Shown here: positions 1-6,076 of the stretch, one piece after another
How positions within the stretch are numbered: the stretch's first letter is position 1
How the letters are laid out: each line of letters begins with the position of its first letter
Assembly (NCBI GenBank): GCA_014378125.1
Contig: JACMOG010000943.1
Location: 1-17,552 of the forward strand
Reading direction: 5' to 3'
DNA: 17,552 bases
Source of the DNA: Vitreoscilla sp.
Lineage (GTDB): Bacteria > Pseudomonadota > Gammaproteobacteria > Burkholderiales > Burkholderiaceae
Position numbers and translations under genes: made by a program
The notes under the pieces: generated by a model
Databases searched by the model: none
Told to the model about the DNA's origin: nothing
Seen by the model: only the letters and a program-made list of their open reading frames with translations

Positions 1-582
1 AAGGCCGAGGCGCTCGCGCGCCGCATCGCCGACATCCATCCGGGCTGCGACGTCCGCTGCATCGAGGAGTTTGCCGACGCCGACAACTGGCCCGGCCTGC
101 TGCCCGGCCAGGTGGACGCCGTCATCGACGCCTGCGACCAGAGCAAGGCCAAGCTCGCGCTGGCCGCATGGGCGCGCCGCACCGGCACCGCCTTCGTCAC
201 CTGTGGCGCCGCCGGCGGCAAGCGGCGCGCGGAGCAGCTCGGGATCGACGACCTGCACGCCACCACCCACGACCCGCTGCTGGCCAGCCTGCGCCAGCGC
301 CTGCGCTCGCAGCACGGCGCGCCACGCACCGGCAAGATGGGCGTGCGCTGCGTGTTCTCGCGCGAGAGCGTGGCGCCGCCGAAGCCGGAAGAGGCGGCGT
401 GCGACATCGGCGAAGTGCCAACCGATGCCGATGCCACGGCCGACGCCGAACCACGCGGTGCCGCCGCGGAGGTCTGGCGCGACAACACGCTCAACTGCCA
501 CGGCTATGGCTCCACGGTGGTGGTCACCGCCAGTTTCGGCATGGCCGCCGCGGGCGAGATCATCGCGCAGTTGCTGAAGTGA
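1..582 (+). CDS. tcdA: tRNA threonylcarbamoyladenosine dehydratase, 3' part (start outside window)
   Basis: C-terminal 193 residues of a TcdA/CsdL-type enzyme, open from the first base. The family uses ATP to cyclise t6A at tRNA position 37 to the hydantoin form ct6A; it is an E1/ThiF/MoeB-like adenylating enzyme of the cytosol. The fragment shows the ThiF-like core (VIDACDQ, then a Lys and an Ala-rich helix), the FVTCGAAGGK strand-turn that in E. coli TcdA reads VTTGGAGG, the GVRCVFSRE segment (E. coli GVDCVFSTE) and the C-terminal GYGSTVVVTASFGM helix. The nucleotide-binding GxGGVGS N-terminus lies upstream of the window. An insert of about 30 residues rich in Ala, Asp and Pro precedes the last helix. 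It stops 76 nt before the tRNA-Lys gene. The family call is firm; the symbol rests on similarity to E. coli TcdA recalled from memory. Confidence 0.9.
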   Translation, partial: KAEALARRIADIHPGCDVRCIEEFADADNWPGLLPGQVDAVIDACDQSKAKLALAAWARRTGTAFVTCGAAGGKRRAEQLGIDDLHATTHDPLLASLRQRLRSQHGAPRTGKMGVRCVFSRESVAPPKPEEAACDIGEVPTDADATADAEPRGAAAEVWRDNTLNCHGYGSTVVVTASFGMAAAGEIIAQLLK

Positions 583-608
583 CCCGACGCTGGCGCCTGG
601 CGGCTGGC

Positions 609-638
609 TTGCCGTCGCAAAGCCACCCATGATATGAT
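609..638 (+). promoter_or_regulatory. Sigma70-type promoter of the tRNA-Lys(TTT) gene
   Basis: A -35 box TTGCCG (609-614) and a -10 box TATGAT (633-638) are separated by 18 nt. The -10 matches TATAAT at five of six positions, the -35 matches TTGACA at four of six. A GC-rich discriminator follows and the mature tRNA begins 20 nt after the -10, a spacing typical of tRNA promoters. The start point is not mapped. Confidence 0.6.
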
Positions 639-658
639 TTGAGGCTCTGCCGGAAACC

Positions 659-734
659 GGGTTGTTAGCTCAGTTGGTAGAGCAGCGGACTTTTAATCCG
701 TAGGTCGTGGGTTCAAGTCCCGCACAACCCACCA
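659..734 (+). tRNA. tRNA-Lys (anticodon TTT)
   Basis: A 76-nt cloverleaf. The acceptor GGGTTGT pairs with ACAACCC (724-730), followed by discriminator A and an encoded CCA (732-734). The D arm reads TAGCTCAGTTGGTAGAGC. The anticodon stem GCGGA/TCCGT encloses loop CTTTTAA, giving anticodon TTT (reads AAA and AAG). The T arm GTGGG-TTCAAGT-CCCGC pairs fully apart from a usual wobble. It lies in the same direction as the second tRNA-Lys, 99 nt upstream of it. Confidence 0.97.
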
Positions 735-747
735 CTCTTCGTAAAAT

Positions 748-772
748 TTTTTGCTTGCATGGCTAGCAAAAA
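748..772. repeat. AT-rich inverted repeat between the two tRNA genes
   Basis: TTTTTGCT (748-755) is complementary to AGCAAAAA (765-772), with a further GC/GC pairing inside the loop after a T/T mismatch. It begins 13 nt after the first tRNA. It could help processing or termination after tRNA-Lys(TTT). It overlaps the candidate -35 of the second tRNA, so both readings are tentative. Confidence 0.4.
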
Positions 773-784
773 GAAAAGTAGAAT
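755..784 (+). promoter_or_regulatory. Candidate promoter of tRNA-Lys(CTT)
   Basis: TTGCAT (755-760) and TAGAAT (779-784) are separated by 18 nt in an A/T-rich spacer that contrasts with the GC-rich surroundings. The mature tRNA starts 50 nt after the -10, longer than usual. Read-through from the upstream tRNA promoter is the alternative. Confidence 0.4.
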
Positions 785-798
785 CTTAGGCTGCAGTA

Positions 799-815
799 AT
801 CGCTGATTCAGCGAT
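799..815. repeat. Perfect 8-bp inverted repeat upstream of tRNA-Lys(CTT)
   Basis: ATCGCTGA (799-806) and TCAGCGAT (808-815) form a perfect palindrome with one central base. It lies 14 nt after the candidate -10 and 18 nt before the tRNA. One base is too short for an RNA loop without opening the central pairs, so an operator-like protein site or a precursor-RNA processing element is equally possible. Confidence 0.35.
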
Positions 816-833
816 GGCGGCAACCGAAATTTC

Positions 834-909
834 GGGCTCTTAGCTCAGTTGGTAGAGCAGCGGACTCTTAATCCGTAGGTCGAGTGTTCGAGTCACTCAG
901 GGCCCACCA
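834..909 (+). tRNA. tRNA-Lys (anticodon CTT)
   Basis: A 76-nt cloverleaf. The acceptor GGGCTCT pairs with AGGGCCC (899-905) with one G-T wobble, followed by A and an encoded CCA (907-909). The loop CTCTTAA gives anticodon CTT (reads AAG). The T arm is GAGTG-TTCGAGT-CACTC. The D arm, anticodon arm and variable region match the upstream tRNA-Lys(TTT) except at wobble base 34, whereas the acceptor and T stems differ. Its 3' side borders accessory DNA, the usual position of a tRNA attachment site, but no second copy of its 3' end was found in the window. Confidence 0.97.
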
Positions 910-928
910 AAAATTAAGTAATTAAATC

Positions 929-964
929 AACGACTTACAGTGGAAACGCTGTAGGTCGTTTTTA
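929..964 (+). terminator. Intrinsic terminator after tRNA-Lys(CTT)
   Basis: A 14-bp stem (929-942 with 947-960, two T-G wobbles) closes on a GAAA tetraloop (943-946) and runs into a tract of five T (959-963). This is a textbook Rho-independent terminator 19 nt beyond the tRNA CCA end. Confidence 0.85.
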
Positions 965-1319
965 TTTGGGTTGTCCTGGTGCCAGTTGGGTGCCAGTTTT
1001 TCGACCGATGGGTCTGGAACAGCTTGGACTTCCATGGAATCGACCATACCGTGGTGCCAGCCCACGGAAACGGCACGTCGCCGGCCGCGCACCCCTATGC
1101 CGCGGGTCGCTACCTGTCGTCCCAACCGGGGACGTCGCTCGCATGACGTAGTCAGCGCGTCCAGCACAACCCGCTGTCGCAACCCGCGACCCGTGACCCG
1201 ATCAACTCGCGTCGTGTGGTGACCGTTTCCGCGAGTATCGGCCGCGGGGCCGGCGTCGAGCGCGGCGCCGCGAGGTCGCCACCGATGATCGCAGCCTGTT
1301 CAACAAGCGCGTTCAAGTG
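965..1319. other. Stretch without a credible gene downstream of the tRNA-Lys terminator
   Basis: No frame here has convincing codon structure or a recognisable product. The longest frames are overlapping reading of the same bases on both strands and are rich in Arg, Pro and Ser, as expected of out-of-frame GC-rich DNA. The only structure noticed is the 10-bp direct repeat at 978-998. The position next to a tRNA suggests island border or remnant DNA (inference). Confidence 0.5.
978..998 (+). repeat. Short tandem direct repeat
   Basis: GGTGCCAGTT occurs at 978-987 and again at 989-998, an 11-bp period, 14 nt past the T-tract of the tRNA terminator. It could be a protein-binding arm-type site near an attachment site, or chance; the sequence alone does not decide. 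Confidence 0.4.
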
Positions 1320-2264
1320 ATGCCAGCCACCAAAACGACGACAAAGAAGACGCCGAGTACGAGACCCGCCAAAACCCCGCCGAAGCTCGCCAGGCTGCCG
1401 CCAGCGACCGGCGCTGCTGCGAAGCCCGCTCGGCAACCTCGCGGTGGCGCGAAGACGGGCGGCGGGCCGATAGAAATAGCGGGAAACGAGCCGCCGTCTG
1501 TCGAGCGCGATTCCGTGGTGACGGCCATCGTTCGTTCAGATTGGCGTGCGATGTCCGAAGACTGGGAATTCCTGGAGACCACGCGCCACCGACGCGGTTG
1601 GCAGCTGGTCGCGCTGTCCTTTGGAATTGCCCCCGTCTTGGAACTCGTTAAGCAACTGCCGGAGTTGGAGCGGGAGCGGTACAAGAAGCGGTTGAGGACG
1701 GTGGCGAACAGCACGACAGACAAACGCTCTAAGACCAAACTTCAGTACGAGAAGAGTCTCACGTTTCACGAATGGCAACCTGAGTCGGACCGGCCGCACA
1801 AGAAGACGGACTTCACATTCGACGTTGTCAAGTTCGTCGATTTTTTCTCCCGCCTTCCCAACAATGCGACTGTCGACCCGGCAATGGTCGCGGCGGCTGC
1901 GGCGTTTCGTGCGCTCGACAAGGTGCCAGAGTATGTCAAGGAAGTACCGGAGCGAAATGCAAACGCCGCTGTGAAGCGTATCGAGGGGTCGTTGCTCGAC
2001 CTCGTCCTTGGCCTTGCGATTCGTCACTACGGCTATGTGCCAATGGGCATCGCTGGTCTGGCTCGCAACAGCCACGAGACTAAAAATGTCTTCGAGTCGA
2101 TTTCCGAGGACACCGCAGAAGTCGGGTTGAAAGTTTCCGCCAAGGTCGTTGGAAAGCGTCTTGGCGAAGCCACCGAACGGTTAATCGGTCGGCCCGAAAG
2201 AGAGCTCTTCGAAGCTGCGATCAAGAAGCAGGGAGCGTCGCCGTCCCTGGCGAAGCACAAGTAG
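1320..2264 (+). CDS. Hypothetical protein with a basic Pro/Ala/Lys-rich N-terminal tail
   Basis: I do not recognise this 314-aa protein. ATG at 1320 is preferred over the adjoining GTG at 1317; neither has a clear Shine-Dalgarno sequence. Residues 1 to about 50 are low complexity (Thr, Lys, Pro, Ala, Arg, Gly), probably disordered and positively charged. The rest looks globular, with a Trp-rich start (SDWRAMSEDWEFLETT), a charged helix (LPELERERYKKRLRTV), a stretch FDVVKFVDFFSRLP and a hydrophobic segment LLDLVLGLAIRHYGYVPMGIAGLA. No signal peptide or membrane segment is clear. The DNA is visibly less GC-rich than the flanking genes, and an AlpA-type gene follows 132 nt later, which fits horizontally acquired DNA. 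The coding call rests on the uninterrupted frame and varied composition. A DNA-associated or defence role is possible but unsupported. Confidence 0.7.
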   Translation: MPATKTTTKKTPSTRPAKTPPKLARLPPATGAAAKPARQPRGGAKTGGGPIEIAGNEPPSVERDSVVTAIVRSDWRAMSEDWEFLETTRHRRGWQLVALSFGIAPVLELVKQLPELERERYKKRLRTVANSTTDKRSKTKLQYEKSLTFHEWQPESDRPHKKTDFTFDVVKFVDFFSRLPNNATVDPAMVAAAAAFRALDKVPEYVKEVPERNANAAVKRIEGSLLDLVLGLAIRHYGYVPMGIAGLARNSHETKNVFESISEDTAEVGLKVSAKVVGKRLGEATERLIGRPERELFEAAIKKQGASPSLAKHK

Positions 2265-2384
2265 TTGCAGCGGGGGACTTGCAGGTTGGCGCGCTTCCCA
2301 CGAAGTTCGTCACCGCCGCGACGAATTCGTCTGGGCGAGGGGGGCGACCGGATTCAATCGAGTCTTCTTCAACGAAGGCCAACC

Positions 2385-2388
2385 GGAG
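2385..2388 (+). promoter_or_regulatory. Ribosome binding site that sets the start of the AlpA-type gene
   Basis: GGAG lies 8 nt before ATG 2397. It supports this start over the frame's earlier TTG at 2265, which abuts the stop codon of the preceding gene and has no such site. Confidence 0.55.
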
Positions 2389-2396
2389 CCAAAACC

Positions 2397-2882
2397 ATGC
2401 TTACCATCTCTCCTCCCGTTCGTCGGGTCTCGCCCACCTCGAAGTGCGGCCTCGTCATGCTGAAGCGCAAGGCGAAGTTCAAGACGTTGCCGCGCAGTTC
2501 ACCGGCGACCCTTGGTACCGTGGCGACCATCGCGGCGGCCAAGACCCTGGCGGTGACGAGCGCCATGTTCAAGCCGGCCATCGCGCACGCCCCCTGGCCT
2601 GCGTCGGCGACTGTCCCTGCACCCACGCCGGTGCAACAGCCGAACCAAGCTGTGCAGATCGTCCGCGTCAAGGCCCGTGAGCAGGGTTTCGGCGTTCTGC
2701 CGGAGCACGGCTTCGTGCGCCTCCCCACGATCTTGCAGGTCTACCCGATCAGCCGTGCCGGCTGGTGGGCGGGCGTCAAGGACGGCAGCAAGCCGGCCGG
2801 GGTGCTCTTGTCCGCCCGAGTGCGCGCATGGGCGGTCGAGGACATCCGCCGCCTGATCGCCGAAGCCAAACAAACGGCTTGA
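2397..2882 (+). CDS. AlpA-type (excisionase-like) helix-turn-helix DNA-binding protein
   Basis: A 161-aa protein whose C-terminal part (about residues 100-157) is an AlpA/MerR-like winged HTH. It shows the signature order FVRLPTILQVYPISRAGWW, AGVKDGSKPAG, then a basic strand and RAWAVEDIRRLI, close to phage and island AlpA regulators. AlpA of the P4/CP4-57 type activates integrase or excision genes; relatives act as excisionases or local regulators. The N-terminal 95 residues are unusual: basic, then a hydrophobic Ala/Thr/Val segment (TLGTVATIAAAKTLAVTSAMF) and a Pro/Ala linker. Typical AlpA proteins are about 65-110 residues and lack this. ATG 2458 could be an alternative start. A truncated gene begins 118 nt downstream, as in island operons where AlpA-like genes precede small accessory genes. 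Confidence 0.75.
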   Translation: MLTISPPVRRVSPTSKCGLVMLKRKAKFKTLPRSSPATLGTVATIAAAKTLAVTSAMFKPAIAHAPWPASATVPAPTPVQQPNQAVQIVRVKAREQGFGVLPEHGFVRLPTILQVYPISRAGWWAGVKDGSKPAGVLLSARVRAWAVEDIRRLIAEAKQTA

Positions 2883-3000
2883 TCCATCGCCGTCAATCCG
2901 GCGGCTGACCTTCCAACGCATCGAACGTGTCATCACTGCAAGGTGAAGCCGTCGGTGTGTCCAGGTCGGCCGTCAACCAATCTCCGAAAGGACTATCCCC

Positions 3001-3069
3001 ATGTTTCTCTCCGCTTCCCATTTCGACCTCGGCGCCTGCCTTATCAGCCAGGCCGCGGCGAACGCCTGA
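3001..3069 (+). pseudogene. 5' remnant of a gene cut by the IS-associated junction
   Basis: ATG 3001 has a good ribosome site (AAAGGA at 2989-2994). The frame encodes only 22 residues, beginning MFLSASHFDLG and ending QAAANA, before a TGA at 3067-3069. The last two bases of that stop belong to sequence that reads as IS5 transposase, so the stop was created by the junction. The original gene was probably longer and lost its remainder. It follows the AlpA-type gene in the same direction and may have been in its operon. The product is unknown. Confidence 0.6.
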
Positions 3070-3502
3070 TCGTGGCATCGACGATGCTGCCTCGCTTCAG
3101 CAGCAGGCCCGTTCGAGACAGGTGCGCATTGACGGCCTTGAAGATGTCTTCGGCCAGATCCCTCTCCTCGAGCATATGGCGGAAGTTGAGGATCGTCGTC
3201 TCGGCGGGGATCGGCTCGCTCAGGCTCAGGCGCGCGAACGCCCGCAGTGAAGCGATCTCGTACAGCGCCTCTTCCATCGCCGGGTCGCTCAGGGCGAACC
3301 AGTTCTGCATCAGATGCACTCGCAGCATGGATTCCATCGGGTACGGCCTGCGTCCTCGGCCGGCGACCGGGTAGTGCGGCGAGATCACACCGAGCAGCGC
3401 CTTCCACAGCACCACCAGTTCCATTTCTTCAAGAAACACCTCGCGCCGTGTCTTCTTGCGCTAGCCTGCGTACTCTGCATCCGAGAAACTGATCTGGCTC
3501 AT
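3068..3502 (-). pseudogene. IS5-family transposase, truncated and with an in-frame nonsense codon
   Basis: Translation from ATG 3502 (GGAG 11 nt upstream) gives MSQISFSDAEYAG, then TAG (3463-3461), then RKKTRREVFLEEMELVV. The TAG replaces what is probably a Lys codon. The frame continues with typical IS5 features: GRGRRPYPMESMLRVHLMQ, WFALSDPAMEEALYEI, ETTILNFRH and GSIVDATI. That last motif carries the first catalytic Asp of the DDE triad. Homology ends at residue I (3068-3070); the frame then runs 7 codons into foreign DNA to a stop at 3044. About 145 codons remain of a family length near 320-330, and the other catalytic residues are missing, so it cannot be an active transposase. Confidence 0.85.
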
Positions 3503-3567
3503 CGTGCTTGCTCCTTCCAAGTCATAACGCGCGGGTGGTGAACTCGGTGGACCTGTTCAGACCTTCC
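3068..3567 (-). mobile_element. IS5-family insertion sequence remnant (about 500 bp)
   Basis: The outer end at 3567 reads, on the minus strand, GGAAGGTCTGAACAG, which resembles IS5-family terminal inverted repeats (E. coli IS5 begins GGAAGGTGCGAATAAG). The transposase start follows 65 nt inward. The inner part stops abruptly at 3068 within the transposase, so the distal half and the second inverted repeat are missing. IS5-family elements are usually about 1.2 kb. A deletion through the element and its target gene explains the structure. No target duplication can be recognised because the other end is lost. Confidence 0.75.
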
Positions 3568-3628
3568 GTAGGCAAGGAACAGCGGTTGCTCATTTCCCCG
3601 GCCACCCCCTCCATCCCCTCTGCCGGGC

Positions 3629-4045
3629 TTGAGTCAGTGCAGCTCGACTCGGCGACTTTCCACTGCTCATGAAATTCAACAGAGCCTGAAATCAATTCTT
3701 GTGGTCGACGACAAGCGTGACCTGGCCAATTCGACGGCAACGCTGCTTGCGTTGCTCGGGTATCAGACGCGCACTGCCTACAACGGTCGGGAAGCTGTCG
3801 ACGCCGCAAACGAGGAGCGTCCGGACGTTGTGTTGCTCGACCTGAACATGCCCGTGCTGGATGGTTTTGAAGCAGCACGACAAATCCGGCGTCAGCACCC
3901 AGCGCCGCCTCCACTCATCGTGGCGGTGAGCGCATTGGCCGGCCCGAAGACCGAGAGCGAGATTCGCGAGGCGGTGTTCGACCACTACGTGACGAAGCCA
4001 GCAGACCTGGCCAAGCTCCTGGAGCTCGTAGACAGACAGCCATAG
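3629..4045 (+). CDS. Stand-alone receiver-domain response regulator (CheY-like)
   Basis: A single REC domain of about 120 residues with no output domain. KSILVVDDKRD carries the acidic pair, VVLLDLNMP the phospho-acceptor Asp (about residue 71), VAVSA the conserved Ser and HYVTKPAD the Lys (about residue 123). The start is uncertain. TTG 3629 is the first usual start codon after the in-frame stop at 3569-3571, but it lacks a ribosome site; ATG 3669 is out of frame. The IS remnant ends 61 nt upstream, so the true 5' end or promoter may have been altered, and this could be the tail of a former hybrid kinase. It lies upstream of a signalling cluster with two histidine kinases and could be a phosphotransfer partner (inference). 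The ALAGPKTESEIREAVFDHYVTKP pattern is common in receivers fused to or paired with hybrid kinases. Confidence 0.85.
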   Translation: MSQCSSTRRLSTAHEIQQSLKSILVVDDKRDLANSTATLLALLGYQTRTAYNGREAVDAANEERPDVVLLDLNMPVLDGFEAARQIRRQHPAPPPLIVAVSALAGPKTESEIREAVFDHYVTKPADLAKLLELVDRQP

Positions 4046-4069
4046 CAGACCGGTTGCAGGCAGGGGCAG

Positions 4070-5248
4070 TTACGCGTGGGTCGTGAGCGGATCGTTCGCG
4101 ACGGCAGGCGCGGGGACGCTCGCCGACCTGATCACCTCATGAATGAACTGAAGCTTGGCCACCGCCTCGCGTGGCAGCACGAACGGATAGAAATCGGGTT
4201 GGCCCATGCTGCGCGTCAGCTCGTTGAGCGCCTGCGTCAGGACGACCCATGAGTTCAGGAAGGCCAGGAACGGCTGTGCATTCGGATGATCGGGCTGCCA
4301 GAGATCGGCCGACGTGTAGGGCTCCGTCTCGATGTCGACCGACCCGGAATCCACGCCGAGACTCACGGCGGTGTCGACCGTGTCCGACATGTGCAGGTAG
4401 TGCGCCCAGGTTTCGGCCCAGTCTTCCCACGGATGCGACGTGGCATAGCTCGTGACGTAGTGAAGCCGCCAGTCGGCCGGCGGGCCGTTCTCATAGTGGC
4501 GCTTCAGTGATTTCGCGTAGTCGATCGTGTCGTCACCGAACAACTGCCGGGAGCCCTCGAGCCAAGCCGTATCGCGCACGAGCCGATCCCAATAGTAGTG
4601 GCCGATCTCGTGGCGGAAGTGTCCGAGCAGCGTGCGGTAGGACTCGTGCATCTTCGCGCGGATCTTTTCGCGCTGGGAGTCGTCGGCTTCGCCGATGTTG
4701 AGCGTGATGAGTCCCTCGTCGTGTCCGGTGAGCACCGGCGGGCAGCCTTCGACGTGTTCCAGGAAGTCGAACACGATGCCGTTGCTGCGCTCCAGGCGCG
4801 TCTCGACGGGAAGCGCCAGGGCCAGCAACTGCGACAGCAGGCGGCGTTTGGCGGTCTCCAGTCGCCGCCACAACTCGCCGTTGTGCGCAGATTCCAGATT
4901 TGGAATCGTCCTGGTCAGGCTGCACGACAGACATCGCCCCGCATACAGGTTCGCGGGCCAGTGCGCTGCGTCCGTCGAAGCGCGCGGGATGAGCCAGTTG
5001 CAGGCCGCCGCCGTTTCGAGGTTCAGGCACCTGCCAAAGGTCGGTGACTCCGACTCGCCGGCGATCACCCACAGTCCTTCGACGGGCGCCGGCTCGATGG
5101 CGACCATCGTGCGTCGGTCGGTGTCATAGCCGAGCTGGTGACCGCAGTGCAGGCAGGTCGTGTTTCGCAGAAAGACAAGTGCGCCACGGACGCAGTGATA
5201 CGAGCGACTGGTCGTGGGTCCGAGCGCGACGCTGAGAGTCGTGTTCAT
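4070..5248 (-). CDS. Putative zinc-binding metallopeptidase with N-terminal zinc ribbon (Peptidase_Mx-like)
   Basis: A 392-aa protein. The N-terminus carries Cys pairs as in a zinc ribbon (TTCLHCGHQLGYD, residues 31-42; GRCLNLETAAACNWL, 72-86; GRCLSCSLTRTIPNL, 104-118). The central and C-terminal part has the gluzincin motif HEIGH (His213-Glu214-His217) inside LLGHFRHEIGHYYWDRLV, followed by HPWEDWAETWAHYLHM, where an acidic residue is the likely third metal ligand. This matches the family annotated as zinc-ribbon plus putative zinc-binding metallopeptidase (Pfam DUF/Peptidase_Mx); substrate and role are unknown. No signal peptide is seen, so it is probably cytosolic. It begins 18 nt after the dps stop codon on the same strand, so the two are probably co-transcribed. 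GGGA about 8 nt upstream may be the ribosome site. Confidence 0.88.
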   Translation of the reverse strand: MNTTLSVALGPTTSRSYHCVRGALVFLRNTTCLHCGHQLGYDTDRRTMVAIEPAPVEGLWVIAGESESPTFGRCLNLETAAACNWLIPRASTDAAHWPANLYAGRCLSCSLTRTIPNLESAHNGELWRRLETAKRRLLSQLLALALPVETRLERSNGIVFDFLEHVEGCPPVLTGHDEGLITLNIGEADDSQREKIRAKMHESYRTLLGHFRHEIGHYYWDRLVRDTAWLEGSRQLFGDDTIDYAKSLKRHYENGPPADWRLHYVTSYATSHPWEDWAETWAHYLHMSDTVDTAVSLGVDSGSVDIETEPYTSADLWQPDHPNAQPFLAFLNSWVVLTQALNELTRSMGQPDFYPFVLPREAVAKLQFIHEVIRSASVPAPAVANDPLTTHA

Positions 5249-5266
5249 GACGTCCCGGATGCAATG

Positions 5267-5890
5267 TCAGAGCGGCGACGCGGCGACCAGGTGTTCGGAC
5301 AGGAACCAGACCTGCAGTTCGTTGGTGCGCACCACGTTGCTGACGAGCAGGTCATCCGTTCCGGAGTCGCCCGCATCGCTTGCCTTCTCGGCATGTTCCC
5401 GTGCCCATTTGAGGATCAGCGTGTGCGCATCGATCAGGCGCGACAACTGCACGGCGGCAGGTTCGCGTCCACGCGGCGGGCGCGGAATGCGGGTCTCCTC
5501 GGCGATGTCGGCCGCCATCGCGAGGGAGACGCCGCCCAGGATCTGGATGCGCTCGGCCAGCATGTCGACCAGTTCGACCTGCGCTTCGAAGTGGGTGTCG
5601 TAGAGCAGATGCAGCTGGTTGAAGGTCGGACCGACCACCTGCCAGTGGTGCTTCTTGTACATGTCGCGCAGCGTGATCGTGTCCGCGAGTGCCTGGTTGA
5701 GCGCCGCGATGCTGGTCTTGACGACTCCTTCCGGCAGGCCGTGAGGCATCTTGACGACGTCGCCGTACTTCTGCGTCTCCTGCGACTTGCTCTGGTCCTG
5801 TTGGTGGAGCGTGGGGGTCGTGGCGTTGTGCTGGCCGTCGACGGGACTCGCAACGGTTTTCTTCGAAATTGTCTTGGTCTTGGTCGCCAT
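5267..5890 (-). CDS. dps: Dps-family ferritin-like DNA-protection protein
   Basis: A 207-aa Dps. The family forms 12-subunit cages that oxidise and store iron with H2O2 and in many cases bind DNA, protecting starved or oxidatively stressed cells. The inter-subunit ferroxidase ligands are all present: His82, His94, Asp98, Asp109 and Glu113 in KKHHW, LHLLYD and VDMLAERIQILGG, with the same spacing as in E. coli Dps (51/63/67/78/82). The N-terminal tail of about 48 residues is longer than in E. coli and rich in Lys, Thr and Gln, suitable for DNA binding. ATG 5890 has GGAG 6 nt upstream. The open frame continues far upstream without Dps homology and was not used. It is first in an operon with the zinc peptidase and divergent from the RsbQ-type operon. 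Confidence 0.95.
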   Translation of the reverse strand: MATKTKTISKKTVASPVDGQHNATTPTLHQQDQSKSQETQKYGDVVKMPHGLPEGVVKTSIAALNQALADTITLRDMYKKHHWQVVGPTFNQLHLLYDTHFEAQVELVDMLAERIQILGGVSLAMAADIAEETRIPRPPRGREPAAVQLSRLIDAHTLILKWAREHAEKASDAGDSGTDDLLVSNVVRTNELQVWFLSEHLVAASPL

Positions 5891-6076
5891 GAGAGGCTCC
5901 TTGTTGGGGCGCATCCCCGCGCAAGGCGCTCGGGCAGACACGAGGCCCGACGGGGCAAGCGGCGAACCCGGTGGCCCCGCTGAGTTTGTGACCCGGACGG
6001 TCGATCTGTCCGCCATAATTTGATCGCGCCCGCCGTCACGCTTCTTGAATGGCACTCGTTTCCCAGGAAGACGTAG
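5891..6076. promoter_or_regulatory. Divergent intergenic region between dps and the rsbQ-type operon
   Basis: This 186-nt region must hold the promoters of both directions. CATAAT at 6014-6019 is the best plus-strand -10 candidate, but the nearest TTGTGA (5986-5991) is 22 nt away, so no sigma70 promoter is convincing. An alternative sigma factor or an activator may be used. On the plus side a strong ribosome site AGGAAG (6065-6070) precedes ATG 6077 by 6 nt. Confidence 0.4.

Noticed and set aside
922..1182. 86-codon minus-strand frame after the tRNA, considered as an integrase tail
   Set aside because: No Arg-His-Arg-Tyr catalytic motif of tyrosine recombinases; it overlaps the tRNA terminator.
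834..4000. Search for a second attachment site (repeat of the tRNA-Lys 3' end)
   Set aside because: No second copy of the T-arm and acceptor sequence was seen by eye within the window.
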